A DNA stretch of 64,000 bases from Rhinocladiella similis (Eukaryota; Ascomycota; Eurotiomycetes; Chaetothyriales; Herpotrichiellaceae), in the NCBI GenBank assembly GCA_024082115.1, contig JAMRYE010000012.1, positions 2,232,001 through 2,296,000 of the forward strand, read 5' to 3'. Numbering within the stretch: the first letter of the stretch is position 1; each line of letters begins with the position of its first letter. The notes under the pieces were generated by a model that saw nothing but the letters and a program-made list of their open reading frames with translations, had not been told where the DNA came from and did no database searches. Below, in pieces: positions 11,601 to 25,022 of this stretch. Made by a program: the position numbers and the translations under genes.

Positions 11601-12896
11601 TTAATATTGACGTTGTTGGTAGACCTGACCCTGTTGAGCATAGGGGGAATTGGGATAGTTGCCGTAGTTGCCCATCTGTCCGTTCCCTTGCGGGTAGACC
11701 ATTCCGCCCTGGGGCTGTCCATATTGTCCTTGAGCGTGCCCGTCTGCGGACTGGTAGCCGATGGGTGGCAGCGAGGGTCTGGCCCCATTCTGTTGATAGC
11801 CTTGCCCGGGAACTTGGTGTGCTTCAGCAGGCGCACCATCCACTTGGCTTGCTTGAGCGGCTGCCTGTCGCTGTCTTTCGTCCTCGGCTTTCCGAGCATT
11901 TTCTTCCTCCTTCTTGCGAGCCTTCCACTCCTTGCGAATCTCTTTGAATTCTACTCAACAAGTCAGTCGAAGTGAACGTGACCAGGGAGGAGAATGGCAA
12001 CTGCGGTCGAAGGTGGGATAAAGAGGCCGCGGAATGCTTACCTTCTGGCGTTCTCTTTGTGCCATGCGACTGCATTGTCACATGCGCATTCAAGTGGTTC
12101 AAAGTGCCGTATGCTTTTTCGCAGCCATTCCAGCCACACTTGTACATTCTCTCAATCTCTTCATATCGTCTTCGGGGTCGCTTGTGCTGCTGCGCACCGG
12201 GAATTGGGACGAACGAATAAACCTGCCCCTTTGTCAATGACGCGCTCCCAGGCGCACACAGATACTTCAGTCCTTACCTGGCCCGTACGAGACGCTGCGG
12301 AGGTTTGCGGAGGCCCTTGAACGCCTGGCCCAGGGTGCGGATAAGGCGCAGGCATGCCATGTTGCGGCGGGTAGCCACCCCATTGCTCGTGGGGTGGTCG
12401 CTGTTGCATGTACGGAGGATGCTGCGGCTGGTACGCGTGCTGCATATTTCCATCCTGCGGGTATGGCGAGTAGGGTGGGTAGGTCGGGCTGGCTTGTGAT
12501 ATCGAGGGATCTATAGGCACGTCCGAGTTAGACTTCACGAGGTGGGAATTTGCGGTTGGGTTGCCATTGGGCGCTCCCTCTGGCAGGGTCATTGACGGAC
12601 TTGTTGGTTGTGCCATTGTTCCTACAGCACCTGGATGCGGCGGCGTGTGAGAGAACTGGCTATATCGCAAATGCTCTGGCGGAAACCCCGATGAGCGCGC
12701 AGACGACGGGGTCAAGCCGTAATCCGACTGTGGCGTGTTGTTGCTCGAGATGGTCGCGGAACGCGGATCTTGCGTGGTGTATGTCGCAACAGACGATTGA
12801 TCTATCGACACGACTTTCTCAGAGCTTGCTCTTGTGAATCTTCTTGTGGTGAAGTGGCTAACCTGACTGCGCGTATTCTGATGCTCCCCTGTCCAT
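11601..12896 (-). CDS. con7: Con7-type C2H2 zinc-finger transcription factor
   Basis: Con7 is a fungal regulator of conidiation and, in pathogens, of infection structures and cell-wall genes. Exons on the minus strand are 12896..12863, 12801..12278, 12222..12042 and 11950..11601, giving 362 aa. The start exon was found by frame and splice logic: ATG at 12896 encodes MDRGASEYAQS, then a 61-nt intron, then DQSSVATYTTQDPRSATIS. No in-frame ATG exists in the second exon before residue 65. Residues 30-180 are Pro/Gln/Tyr-rich and probably disordered. The DNA-binding core is one C2H2 finger, C-X4-C-X12-H-X5-H, beginning YKCGWNGCEKAYGTLNH. It is followed by a conserved basic helix containing FKEIRKEWKARKKEEE, then a Gln/Gly/Tyr-rich tail ending VYQQRQY. 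The finger and following helix are diagnostic of Con7; the first exon is less certain than the rest. Confidence 0.88.
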
Positions 12897-15800
12897 CAAA
12901 AGTGACTTTCACGGGCCTCCACGTAAAGGCAGGTCGTGGTGAACGCACGAGGCAGTGGCTGGTAAGATGTCGAGTGGTACAAAGGCCGAGTGAAGGCAGT
13001 GGATGACAGCAGTCGCGCAAAAGGTAAACTGTCTAGGGCCGCAAGCTCGACCAGCAGACGTCGATAGGACGAAGCAATCCTTAGATCGAGCACCGGTGTA
13101 TTCTTTATTTTGAAGGCTGCCCAGGCGAGGGGACGGCATCCACCACTCTACCTAATGTCGGCAGGGTGGAGAGAGCGTATTAACGACTCAGAGAATATGG
13201 GTCGGGAGCAACAAGCGCTTCTTTGCACGAGGCGAGTCCACCAGATCGGTCAGCAGTCTCTGAGTCGCACGAAAAGGCACAGGCTGATCTCGAGCAGGGG
13301 CAGGAATCGGTCTAACCGATGGGGCGAGGGAAGCGGTTCGAAAAGTGAGGGTTTAGGGACTTGTTTCTCGCTGAGCTAGCAGCAAGCTCGGACACTGCGA
13401 GAGCAACGTTACTTTCTTCGAGATGGCGCGAGGGCCCGGGCTAATAAAGAAGACGAAGGACCGATGGCGAACCAAACAAGCTTCGCGCCTGCCACAGGTG
13501 ATAAGAGGAGGGTGTTCGGGCCCCCAGTACACTCGTCCAAGGGTCGCAAAGAACGGCCGTGTCTCTCTTTTCGCCCTCGGTTGTGTTTGGCTGTATGTAT
13601 AATGCCCGGACTATCATGCACCCGGATATTCCAGGTTGATTTGACAGGGAAGTTTTCCTTGCCCCCCTGGACGGGCAGCAGGACCTTGACTGGGATGTTG
13701 CCTCCACCCTGAAGAGCAACGATCACAGATGGCAAGAGCAACCTGCTGGACAATAGTGGACCCAACACGACGCTGACCAGGCTTCAACGTGCACCTCCCT
13801 ACCAATGAAGAGTCCTCTGCAATGGAGAAGAGCGGTCCTTCAACTACTCTGTGACTTGCGCTTTTCGGCGTCGGAGAAAGGATCCACTTGCAGAGCGTGG
13901 ACAGCCAGTCGTGGGTATGCTTTCGGCAGCTGTCTTCGAGTCGGAGCAGGAGAGAGAGTGGGATAGTTTACGGTGGACCGAGGGTGGAAAGGGAGATAGC
14001 GTAGCTTTTTCGAGAGGGACTAGAGGGCGGCAGCTAGCAGGGGGGTTGGGCTCAGAGTGTTTTGATCACGCAGGCCCACGTCCGTCCACCGCAGGCTCGG
14101 TAATAGACTTTCGCGGGATGATTATCTGATGTCTCGAAAGTCTTCCTCTTGTAGGTGGCAGTCACAGGATGCGTGACGTGCGCAGGCAGACATTCACAGC
14201 CAAGTGGCAACAAGATGTAACGCAAGGTGGTGGCCGAGTGAGACGTGGTTCGCTGGTCAAAGACGAAGCGTTATCTGCGCGCGTTGTTCGACTGTCGACG
14301 TTGGCGAGAAGGTGACCGCTGCGCGGGATAGGCGGGTAAGAAACAACACGACTAGGAAGCCGTGAAGCGAGATGTGCAATCCTCCAGGTGATCCTACGCT
14401 CTGAGCGGTAAGGTGTGCGTCGCAGTCGTGAATCATGCACCCGAGGGTGGAATAGGAAGGTTTTGGCACGAAAGCTGATTCGCTACTCGTAATGAGCAAG
14501 ACTAGGAGAAGAATGGGTGGTTGGGGAGGGAGCAGGGGTGGACGCTTGGTGCCCGTCAGTGGCTCGTGGGAGGTCGGAGGCTGGAAGATTGACCTACTCG
14601 CACTGAGGACGAAGAAACGGTGGAGTCGGGCTTTGACGACAAGGTGAAGGTGAATGGAGGGCGTCGAAATGGGTCGATGATGCGGTCAAAGTGGATAGAA
14701 CGAGGTAGCGAAGAGAGATTAACCCGTCGAAACTTGGAGTCGCAGCAGACACAGGCACCTGGTCGCTTGTGAGTTGTTGACGGTTTTGGGGTCCGCCTCC
14801 GAACGGGCGAGGGGCAGGAAGTTGGAACTGGAACGAGGTGAATGAATGAGTGGGCGTAGTCGTCGAACTCACTGTGAGTGTGTGTGTCTGTGTGTAGTGG
14901 CAACTACTGTATCCTCAGGTGCTTGCTTGTGTTGCTTTTCGAGCTGAAGCCTTCCTCAACCACATTCATACACAGCTGTCGGGGCTGTCGGGGCTGTCGA
15001 GCTGCCTGCAACTCCAGTGCTTGCTCGCTTGAACTCCGTATGTCGTCGATGATGGCGTGAACCCTCTCGTGCAACCCTTTTTTTTCTCGATTCCCAAGCA
15101 GTTGGCTCGTCTCGCGTTCCGGAGGCTTTTTTCCTGGCAGACACAATGCCGCTAGTTGAAAGGAGGAAAAGTGCGCGGGTGCTGGTCGATGGCGCAGAGT
15201 GAGGACTCGCAATGTCCAGTGCTTTGCTCCGTAAATGCCACTTCCATTTGTCCCGCACTGGCACCTGCAGTTGCTTGTGCGCTAATCTATTTATGGCCTG
15301 GAGCCTTTCTTGGCATCAACGTACCCACGAGCTCTTCTCCGACTGCCTTACAATTCCCAGGGTATGGAGTATAGGGCCGGGCGAGCAGTGAACCACCGGC
15401 AGGGGCTTTTGACCCTTGACACACCTATTGTTCTCTCGTTCAATGCCGCAGGAAGTTGACCCCGTTGACGCCCGTCCTGTTCCTCATTCTTGTGCCGTCG
15501 TATCCACCAGTCTGTGTCTCACAGGCACTAGCACACTCAACCCTGCAATCACTCTCACACCACCACCACGACGGAGATATGTCACAATGCGCATGACTCT
15601 CACCGCTGGGAAACTGGGATCAACGGCCACGATGCACGGGGACCAATCGACTTGGGACCTACTCCGTATACACTGAATCGTGCCTCTCCGAAACCCAGCC
15701 CCAAGTCGTCGCCTCCACGTCGGTGAACTACAGGTCTATCGTTGGGAGTATACAGGAGGTTGCAAGTGACCCTGATAGCGCATTATTGAGCACCGACTAC

Positions 15801-18800
15801 TCGTATCCCTAGTGAGCTTTTCAGGGGTCCCACGAGGGCGAAGGTGTCTCCTAGCTTCAATTTCCCCGGGATGCCACTTCTGTCCACCAATCAATACATA
15901 CAAGCCCGCTACTTCGATCGTGCTTAGTTTGCTTTCTCCTCGCCGGAGGTTCTCAGGACAATCCTAGAGCAATCCATTCGCTCCCGTGGTATGTGTTAAC
16001 CTTCACTTCCAGTGGAAAGCCTGAACTCTTGTTTACAGATGAATAACTCTCGCAATACCGCTATGATTACAGCCAAAAGTTGAGTGATACTTGTGCGAAA
16101 TAGCGACCTGGCACGAGAGCCAGTATCAACCAGGACTACCTCCGTTTACCCCTCCAACGTTGTACTACTTTGCTCCAGGTCCGTAGAGAGCTTGGTGGAA
16201 TCTTAGCCGAAGCCGCCCGACATGGCCTCCGAGATTACTGAGATCATCCTCCAAGATCCCGGCCGAGGTTGTCAGCCTCGTCCAGCTGGAAGCATTATCG
16301 CATTGCTGGTCGTCTGCTTTCGATTCTGTGGTCTGAACTATTAGTCTACCAAACTCTACGCAGGTACTCCGCTAGTCCATCGGCCAAAGTGGCACCCGCC
16401 CTCCAAGATGTGTCTTCGGAGGAAAGCTCCAGCAAAGTTGAACACGTTGGTATTCACAATAATGCGAGCAACGATCTTCTCGGGGAGAGAATCGCACGCC
16501 AGGACGATCACGCCTAATTGTGTTTAGACCCAATATTTCTGGGCGACCCAATGCGCTACGGTGCAAATTCATAGCTAGTCGTCAGGCGGTCCTTGGGCTG
16601 CGAATCTGTGAGTTACTTGGGCCTGATTGGCTCTTTTGATCCCGTGGTCGAATTGACACTATCCCAAACAATTTGTCGTTGCCGATGTCCATCGTGGATC
16701 TTTGACCAAATGAATTCCTCCTGCTTGGACACATTTACAGATGGGCAGGCCGGATTAGGAGCGATCGGGGCAGGAACATTAGCGCCATCTATCCGTCTGA
16801 AATTACAAGGCATTGAAGAGGTTCCGAGCAAAGTGACAATGGTACCGTTGTCGTCCCGAGGGCCACGATCACCCACTCTGGAGTCCTGAGCCATGACCTC
16901 AAAGCAGCAGAGGTAATCAACTGACCTAGAGCCAGGATCGGCATCGGGAGCAACAGCACAAGGGGCCAGAATGCATGCAGACTGGACATCATGCATCTAT
17001 CAGGCAAACGGATGTGACCCTGTCATGTTTCTGAAGCGCCCGCGGAGCACAGCACCTTCTTCAGGGTGAAGTCGTGAATCCGAGGCCTGGTCACGAATAC
17101 TCCAGTTCGGAACCCGAATTTTCTGGCATCCGACGTGCTTCGAAGTTTCCAAAGTGATCTGTCGGCGTGTTGTCGCAGAATAGAGGCACCTAAGTGGCTG
17201 TACAATATGTTGATCCCATTGCTGAGACGCTCTTGGAGTTAATAGTGGCATATACATCGAGATATATCTGCTAAAATATAGCGACTGGACTCGACATTTT
17301 TAGGGTACCATATTGTCGGTCACCACCAAATTCACTCACTCACCTACTGCGTACAACAGCGCGAGTTTTAGTGTCAACCCAGTGGAAATGTCACCGTCAC
17401 TGTCTACTCTTCTGTCTGGGGGGGCACAGGCGGACTCGTCGATCGGAGGGATGGCATGTTCCGCAAGCACGAGAGTCTCTCACTACTGCTGGCTCCCTCT
17501 TCACCACGGCATTTTCCTCGTCGAGCTCAGACCATGAATCCTCTACGAAGGCTGGTGAGGCAGCCATAACCGAGCCCTTCCTCGGCTATGGTGAACGCGT
17601 CCAGCCTCTGCCATTATTCTCTCTGTTTGCGTGTGTCAGTATGCCTTGGGGGAGCATAGCACGACCTTGTACAGTATCCTACATGCCGCAAACTCCTGCA
17701 CTATCAAATTGAAAATGTCGGAAGGCCACCCCCTAGCGCCTTGTCAGTGCCAGACACGGGGAAAATCATGCGTGTACTATGCCTCTTCCAGACCCGACAA
17801 TGGCGCCTGCAGAAGACAGGAAAAAGGAAAGAAAGTGGCCAGATCTTCACCTCCAATTTTCCTCGCCTACTTTGCTCGGTTGCCAAAAGCGAGCATCACC
17901 TACTACGCGCACCCACTTCTCTGCATTATCGTCGCCAACATCTACTTCCACTCCAGCCAGCGAAAATAGAGTTTTCCCACCTCATAGACCCTGCAGTGTC
18001 GTCCTTCAATCATGGACCGGTCCAAGCTCACCACCCACCCTCCTCGACCTCCGACATCATAGGCTCCGAATGTAATCTTATTCAAGCAAGACGCAGACAC
18101 ATACAGCTCCACTCCGACTCCTTTCGCCTGCCGATACTCGTCCGTTTGCTTCAGTGAAGCTCTGGCACACCATCCCACTCACAGTACGGAGTACAGCTAC
18201 GCAGATTAGGCGTAATTAACCTGGCCGCGAATCGGTCGCTTCCTCGGAAAACAATTAGACGCACCGATTGGATCAGACATGTCAGAGACAGGGGCACTGC
18301 TTGGCATACAGCAAGCGACGAAGAGCTGATCATTCACGATCCATCATCTTTTGCTGGTTGAGCTTGAGTTACCATACTGATAGCTACCACGATACGAGGA
18401 CGTCCATGACAACTGTACGGGATACTGCCATTCTCTGACCTACTCACCATTCACAACAGTCTGTCTGAGACACCTTGGTCCTTGTTCTGCATAAAGTTTG
18501 AGCAGGAGATAGACTTTCCCAGGCTGGAATTGGAAGTCCCAGCAAGGCGAGCTTGTCCGACACCGTACATGATTGTCCAGAGGCGTGGCGTGGATTCAAT
18601 GAGCGCTCGTACATACTCGTACCGGACCTTGAACACTCCACAAAAGACTGGCGATCTCGGATGCATACCGAGGGATGCCTACAATACTACCCCCAGCACC
18701 TGGAGACTTTGGTCTTTGGTGTGTTCTCTGTACATTTTGCTCGGACCAGAACATTGATGAGGTTTGGGATATTGTGGTAGCAGCTGTGTATTGAAGCGCA

Positions 18801-21800
18801 TACAAGTATGACAGCTTGGGCTCTTCCAATCCCAACAACTGGTAAATCAACACTGTGCCTTGCAATCCGGAACCGATCAAAGCCTGTCGGCCCTGACCCA
18901 ATGCGGCATGCTGTACGAGTACGGGTGCATGTACACAACCTCTCTCGACGCTAATGTCAATATGTTCCGCAAATACAGAGTTTGATGAGAACGCGTATTC
19001 CGACAAAAGTGTCTGTTGAAAGGAGTGTGCGGCACCTAATCTACCGTACCGCCTAGCCCTGTTGGCTTCCCAGGCTGAATAGCCATGCCATGATTTTCAA
19101 CTACAATCTTGTCCGTCACCCAGCCCAAGGCTCAAATTGGTCACAGAATCATTGCACTAGATTATCTTGGAAGCAATGGAAGTTGTCTCACAATATCATA
19201 CTAGCTCGTAAAACTGGATTGGCACCTCCGTGCCTTCGAAGGCTCGAAAGGATCACAGAACCAAGCGCCGGCCGTTGATCAGTTCAAAGGTGCGACAAGG
19301 TAATTTTGTTGCAATCTTCTTCTTGGCTAAAGAGTCTTTCGGAATGGCCCTCTGCCGAATATCTGAAAACGTACTTAGTGAGAGGTGCGGGATCATTGTT
19401 GGCGCGCCGGCGCCTGCGTTGTGACCTGGTGCAGCCACCCAGCTCAAGCCATCCTTCAGACGAGTGAGCAAGTCATGCTTCTGGTCTTTTTCCTACACCA
19501 CTCAAGGCGATGGCCTACTGGGTGGCACGTAAGTTATCCTGAGAAGGGCGATGGGTGAGATCTCGATGCATGTGTGAGAAGCTTGGAATGTGGCTGCAGC
19601 CTACAGTACGACAACGGGACGTCGTCGAAGGTGGGTACCCCTGGAGCGACGGCGTCCCCCATTCACAGTCATCGAGCCTTGCTTCACTAGGCAAGTGGAA
19701 GAGTCCGTTAGTGCCTGAGATTGGGGGTCGCAGAGCAAAGAAAGGTGCAGACTTGCATGCCTGCTCAATCACGACAGTTGCATTATGAGACGCTAGGCGA
19801 GCAGCTGGCACAACCTTGACTGTCTCTCCATGAAATGAATCAGGACAAGACTGTCCTACGGTGTGTGGTGTCGTGTCGTTGCTGGCACACAATTGTCCTC
19901 ATTCCCACGCATGGTTTCAGGGTTTAGCGCGACCCACGAGTGTTCGGTCCCGACAAGGCACTGAGAGTGCGTCTGGCAGTGGCATCAAGCTCTCTGATCA
20001 TGCTCTGCTAGTCTGGGGATTATGGCACAACTTTGGTGATCTCCTGAGGCTTCCTTCCGGACCCAAGCTCCGGCATGTCTATGCCCGAGGTCTGCAGTAC
20101 TCACGTACATTTTCAAAGCTGAGCACCTCACCGACTTCAATCAACCATTCGCGATGGTAGGGAAAGTACCACGTTACTAGGATGCCTCCTTTCTTTGAAG
20201 TCAGACTTCCCCCCCCGACGATCATGACCCGCGCTTCCCACGATTCCAACTACTACAATACTGGAAAGGGCCAGACCGATTCGGTTGATCCCAAATGTAC
20301 CAGGGATCACTTGATCCAGGGACTACGCGGTCCACACACCCACGTTCTCACGATTACCCCTTTCACCGGCTGAGGTAGAAGAATCTCATTGTCGGGGAGG
20401 ATTTACACAGAGGGGAGAGAAGAGGGAGCCATGAGAAAAAGAATAGCAGAAGATCTAATAGAAACAATTGAACGCATTTTCCCCCAAAACAACCACCTAT
20501 ATCCTCGCATATCATTCTGCCTCGGTCGCTATTACACAATACACCAGCGGTTATTCTGACATTTAACGGTATCTACCAGAATCCGTACGCATCTTAGTGT
20601 CATGACAACATGGCCCTACAGGACTTGGAAATCTAGGGAATCCAAGGTTGCTTAACCAGGTGAGAAGGACAACAAGACGCGACATGATTTCCGGGTATGT
20701 TGGACACATCAGATCAATAGACCAGGATCACGCAGGATGACAAAGTATCACATCATGATGAGCTACCGAGTTCTTCACACACTCTCTGTTTCTACTTGGG
20801 GAGGCAAAACAACCGAGACCAAATAGCAGGGCATGGTCAGGGATGCGCGGGCCATAGAGCACTGCTGACATGCCGGACGAAAACAAACGAGAGCATCAAT
20901 TCAAATAAGACGATTGCCATCTGTCCACACAGCGTTGGAATTCAACGTCTATCTCAACACACCCGCGAATGACATTTCAGTCATGGAAGGAAGGAAGGGA
21001 GAAGATGAAGAAGAACAATACAGACTACAAGTGTACAGGTACGAGAGAGGCAGTGATGAAATCCAAGTCGCTCTTTTTCCCTACCGACCTCACTACGATG
21101 TATTTATTTGGATCAGAACATCTCGTACTCGAAGCCGTGTCCATCTCATTTATGGGGACGAGTAGAGAGAGACATCATGCTTCTATAACGATTCAACATC
21201 ATCCTCTCCCTCATCAGTCTACCCTTGATCAGAGTCCTCTCTCCATCACTCTCACACAGACACACACATGCACACACATGCACACACATGCACATTTCGT
21301 CCTTGGAACCTCACGCCTGCGGAGAAAAACAAGCCTAGCACAGAGTGATATCATAACATGATACAGTGCATTACTATATCGTGATATACTGATGTACCTA
21401 CACCAAGACCCTAAGATAGATATATACTATAAATGCATAGATACTCTTTACTTTGCATTGTACAGTGCTAGCTATGAACGTCAATGGTCAATATCACATG
21501 TCACATTGATCATTCATGTTCACGAAATAGTTACCCTACTTATGATGGACTCTAACTAATGTTCTCCCTCCTCTCAAGACTTGGTACCATCTACGTGCTT
21601 CTTGAGATGGACTCTTCCACCAAAGATCATAGCGTAGGGGACCTTGATCACCACTATAGATAGTAAACAGTGACCAAGGTTCACGGTCAAATTTACATTC
21701 AACCCACTTAAGTGACTCGTCCTGCATTTGCTGCGTGAGTACAACCGCCACCACCACCACAACAAACCTGCTTTTTTCAATTGATTCTGGACCAGCCCCA

Positions 21801-22692
21801 ATGACACAACGTCGATCAACTAAAATTGTAAATTTCTCAAAGATGTCCAGAGCAAACAAACAGCAAAGCATGGCAAAGTGGCTTGGAAAAGTAGTAGTGA
21901 CATCCCATCTCATGATTGCACACTTGACTAGCTAGAGCAAGGACGAATACAAAAATAATACCATGCGGACACTCCGAATATAAATTTCCCAGAAACCTCA
22001 CAAGATTCGACACTCGAAGACTTGCAAAAAGACACGCGCTTTTTGGGCCAAACACCAAAGAATACTCGCACGGCAGCCCTTATAATCAATCATCTTGCCT
22101 TTTCTACTTCCAGAAGCGAAAACTGCTCTGCTACGAATTTGCAATGCCCTTCAATTTCCTACCATTCACTACCAACCCGTGCACGATGGCAGGTTCAGCA
22201 GGCATTTATTATCAAAAGTGAACTTTGCATGAGCTTCAAACTCGCAACAATAAACAAAGTAATCTTCTTTTCATAAGCTTTGAATCAACGTACATATACA
22301 CACTGTTCTGCAGAGCAAAAAGTATCTATCTCTATTCCTCGCAAAAGATGCTCGTGCTAATACTTGTATGCTTCTGCCATGCCATATCGTGCTTTGCATC
22401 GTCGTGGCCACCAGCTCTATCACCAGCCTGTCATCAACCCACTTTGTGTGGCAGACCATTTCACACTCTGTTGAATGGAATAAAGGAACACATCTCCGGA
22501 TCGAGGACCTTTCTTTCTCTGGCCCCTCAATTAACTGCAAACGCCTGAACCCCAATGAGAATATCGACAAGATCTATCAGGGTTACCCATAAGTTAAACG
22601 AAACTTCCAAGAGAATGCTCCGTAATGCAAAATGAATGAGCATCCGCGACGGAGCGTTGTGTCAGTCGTTGTCACGAGAAGCACGAACACCT
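12897..22692. other. Nearly 10 kb without a convincing gene, upstream of con7
   Basis: No ORF here shows recognisable domains or splice-linked coding structure. The part nearest con7 (about 13-15.3 kb) is pyrimidine-rich on the con7 sense strand and holds several ATG-poor open stretches, as expected for a long leader or promoter. Minor features are a 10-bp CACACACATG repeat (three copies, 21261..21294) and an AT-rich tail (about 21.3-22.6 kb) that probably includes the DBP2 3' flank. Weak candidate ORFs are listed separately in the findings. Confidence 0.5.
21251..21296. repeat. CACACACATG short tandem repeat
   Basis: Three perfect copies of a 10-bp CA-rich unit occupy 21261..21290 and continue imperfectly for a few bases on each side. 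It lies in the gene-poor region between con7 and DBP2. Confidence 0.8.
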
Positions 22693-25022
22693 CTACCAGC
22701 GGCTACGGCCTAGAGGTGCGGCATTGGAAGCAGTGAAACCACCACGACCACCGCGATGGCCTCCACGACCATATCCTCGACCACCACCGCCGCCACCAGA
22801 GTAGCGTCCCATTTCTGCGAGACGAGGGTCGATGTTCTGCTTCGCTTCTTGCAGGATGCTTAGCAAGTCGCGAGCTTGCTTGGCATCTGGTGAAAATGTT
22901 AGTGAACCCGTAAGACAACAAGGAGGGAAATACAATAAACTCACTCTCAGTTGTGAAAAGCGTGATGGCGGTACCCAATCGTCCTGCACGACCTGTTCGA
23001 CCAATCCGGTGAACGTAATCCTCCGAGTTGTTGGGATAATCATAGTTGAACACATGAGTAATGTCTCGCACATCTTGAAGTATAGGTTAGCAAACAAGCC
23101 AATGGCAGTCTTACGAGGCGTTGGGGACCATATGTGGTCGTGTGAGCCGGAGATGCACATCACTCTCTCGTAAAACTCGGAGCATTATCCTTTGTGGGTG
23201 TCTAATGTCCAAAGTCCAATGTCCTGGTGTATCGGCATTCGTCTACGGTCCTTGGATGAGAATCCTGGATTTGCAGCTTGATATGGTCAAGAATCATGTT
23301 CCACGACCTACTCGTTTCAAACGTAGCAGACGTGAAAGCCAAACAGCTGGAGCCTGGCAAACTGCAAAGGGGATCCAAGATTGTCCGAAGAAGAACCAGA
23401 GAAGGAGCAAAAGCCTGGACCAAGTTACGCCTGTTTCAAAGAACGTAACCAGCAAGAGAGCGCGCACCATGTCACACGACGGCAATGGTAAGAGATGCAA
23501 AATGAGAGATAGACAAGGAAAAGAGGGGGGAGGAGGGTCTGTTTGTTCATACCAATACCACGAGACGCGACGTCCGTAGCAACCATGATAGGGCTTTTGC
23601 CGTTCTTGAATTCATTCAAAACCCAATCACGTTCGTTCTGTTGCTTGTCACCATGAATTGCTGGATAGATGTTAGTATTGCGGAAAGTTTACCAGTGGGA
23701 AGATACTCACAAAGTGCAGGCCAGCCATCTTGTCGGAGAAAGCGGGTGATCTCATCAGCAACACGTTTGGTTCCTGTAAAGATCAAAATTTTGTTGCTGC
23801 GATCTTCCATGATCTGCTCGAGATGCTTGATCATGCGATCACGTTTCTCGAATTCGGACACCACTTCGACGATCTGAGTAATGCGGCGATTGGCGGACAG
23901 ATCCATGGAGCCGATGTTGACTTGAATGAAATCGTTCAAGAAGTCAGAAGCCAGCTGACGAACCTCCTTGGGCCAGGTTGCTGACCACATGCATGTCTGT
24001 CTGTCGGGGCGAATCTGACCGATGATCTTTCGGATCTGAGGCTCGAAACCCATGTCAAGCATACGATCAGCTTCGTCGAGAACTAGGTAGGTGACACGAC
24101 GCAAGTTGGTTTTTCCGGATTCAAGCATGTCGATCAATCGACCAGGAGTAGCAATGCAAACTTCCACACCTCTCGAAAGGTCACGTATTTGACCGCCTTT
24201 CGGGACACCACCGTAGACACAAGTGTTTCGGATGCGAGAAGACTTGCCAAATTTGGTCATTTCCTGTTGAATCTGCACCGCGAGCTCTCTGGTAGGCGCG
24301 AGAACCAGAACGATCGGGCCATCCCCAGGGGCAAGGAGGGGTTGTGCGTTGATGTGGACAATGGCGGGAAGGCAGTATGTCAAGGTCTTTCCGGAACCGG
24401 TCTCGGCAATACCGACAACATCGCGTCCAGAAAGAGCCATGGGCCAGCCTTGTGACTGAATGGCAGTAGGCCGGGAGAAGCCTTGGGCTTTGACCTCGGA
24501 CATGACATATGCCGGAAAGCCAGCCTCATCAAACGTTTCGACCGGACGTGGGACATTTCGACCTTGGATTGTGATCTCCATCTTTCGGCGGAACTCGTCG
24601 ACGTCTCGTTGTGATCGACTTGTGACAGCAGGGTCCTCCTTGTAGAATGACTTCTCAAACTTAGGTAAAGTAGCGAGATCCCACTGTTGTTGTTTTAGAC
24701 CTGCGCCTAGGTTGGACATTCTGTCACCGCCGCCGCCGCCGCCGCCAGAGTAACCGTTCGAGCCGCCATAGCCGCCGCCGGAGTAGCCATTGGAATGGCC
24801 GTTCGAGTAGCCCTGACCTCCAGAGTAACTGTCGAGATATTAGTAATGTGTCAAATTTCAGAGGACCCGAAGGCTTGCTGGAGTCATAGCCTTGCGCAGA
24901 CGCATGCGCAATAGGCATATTCATCCGACAGCACACCTTTCAGAATGAGTCTCAGGGTTGTTCACGTACCCGTTGGAATAGCCGCCGTCGCGCGACGAGC
25001 CATAGCCGCCACCGTAAGCCAT
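22693..25022 (-). CDS. DBP2: ATP-dependent DEAD-box RNA helicase Dbp2 (p68/DDX5 type)
   Basis: Dbp2 remodels RNA in ribosome biogenesis, transcription quality control and mRNA export. Exons on the minus strand are 25022..24970, 24828..23711, 23660..23553, 23073..22945 and 22886..22693, giving 533 aa, with every phase consistent. The N-terminus is rich in Gly, Tyr and Ser (repeats of GGYGS and YSNG), followed by the Q motif region (GFSRPTAIQSQGWPM), AETGSGKT (motif I), DEAD, MWSAT (motif III), SRGIDVRD (motif V, split by intron 3) and HRIGRTGR (motif VI). The C-terminus is an RGG tail (GGRGYGRGGHRGGRGG). Intron 3 is 479 nt, whereas the others are 49 to 141 nt. Its position next to motif V recalls the long autoregulatory DBP2 intron of yeasts. 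The acceptor of intron 3 is AAG. Confidence 0.97.

Noticed and set aside
14556..14903. Ser/Pro-rich minus-strand ORFs upstream of con7
   Set aside because: Neither has an ATG start; both begin with GTG or TTG codons and fit a pyrimidine-rich leader better than an exon.
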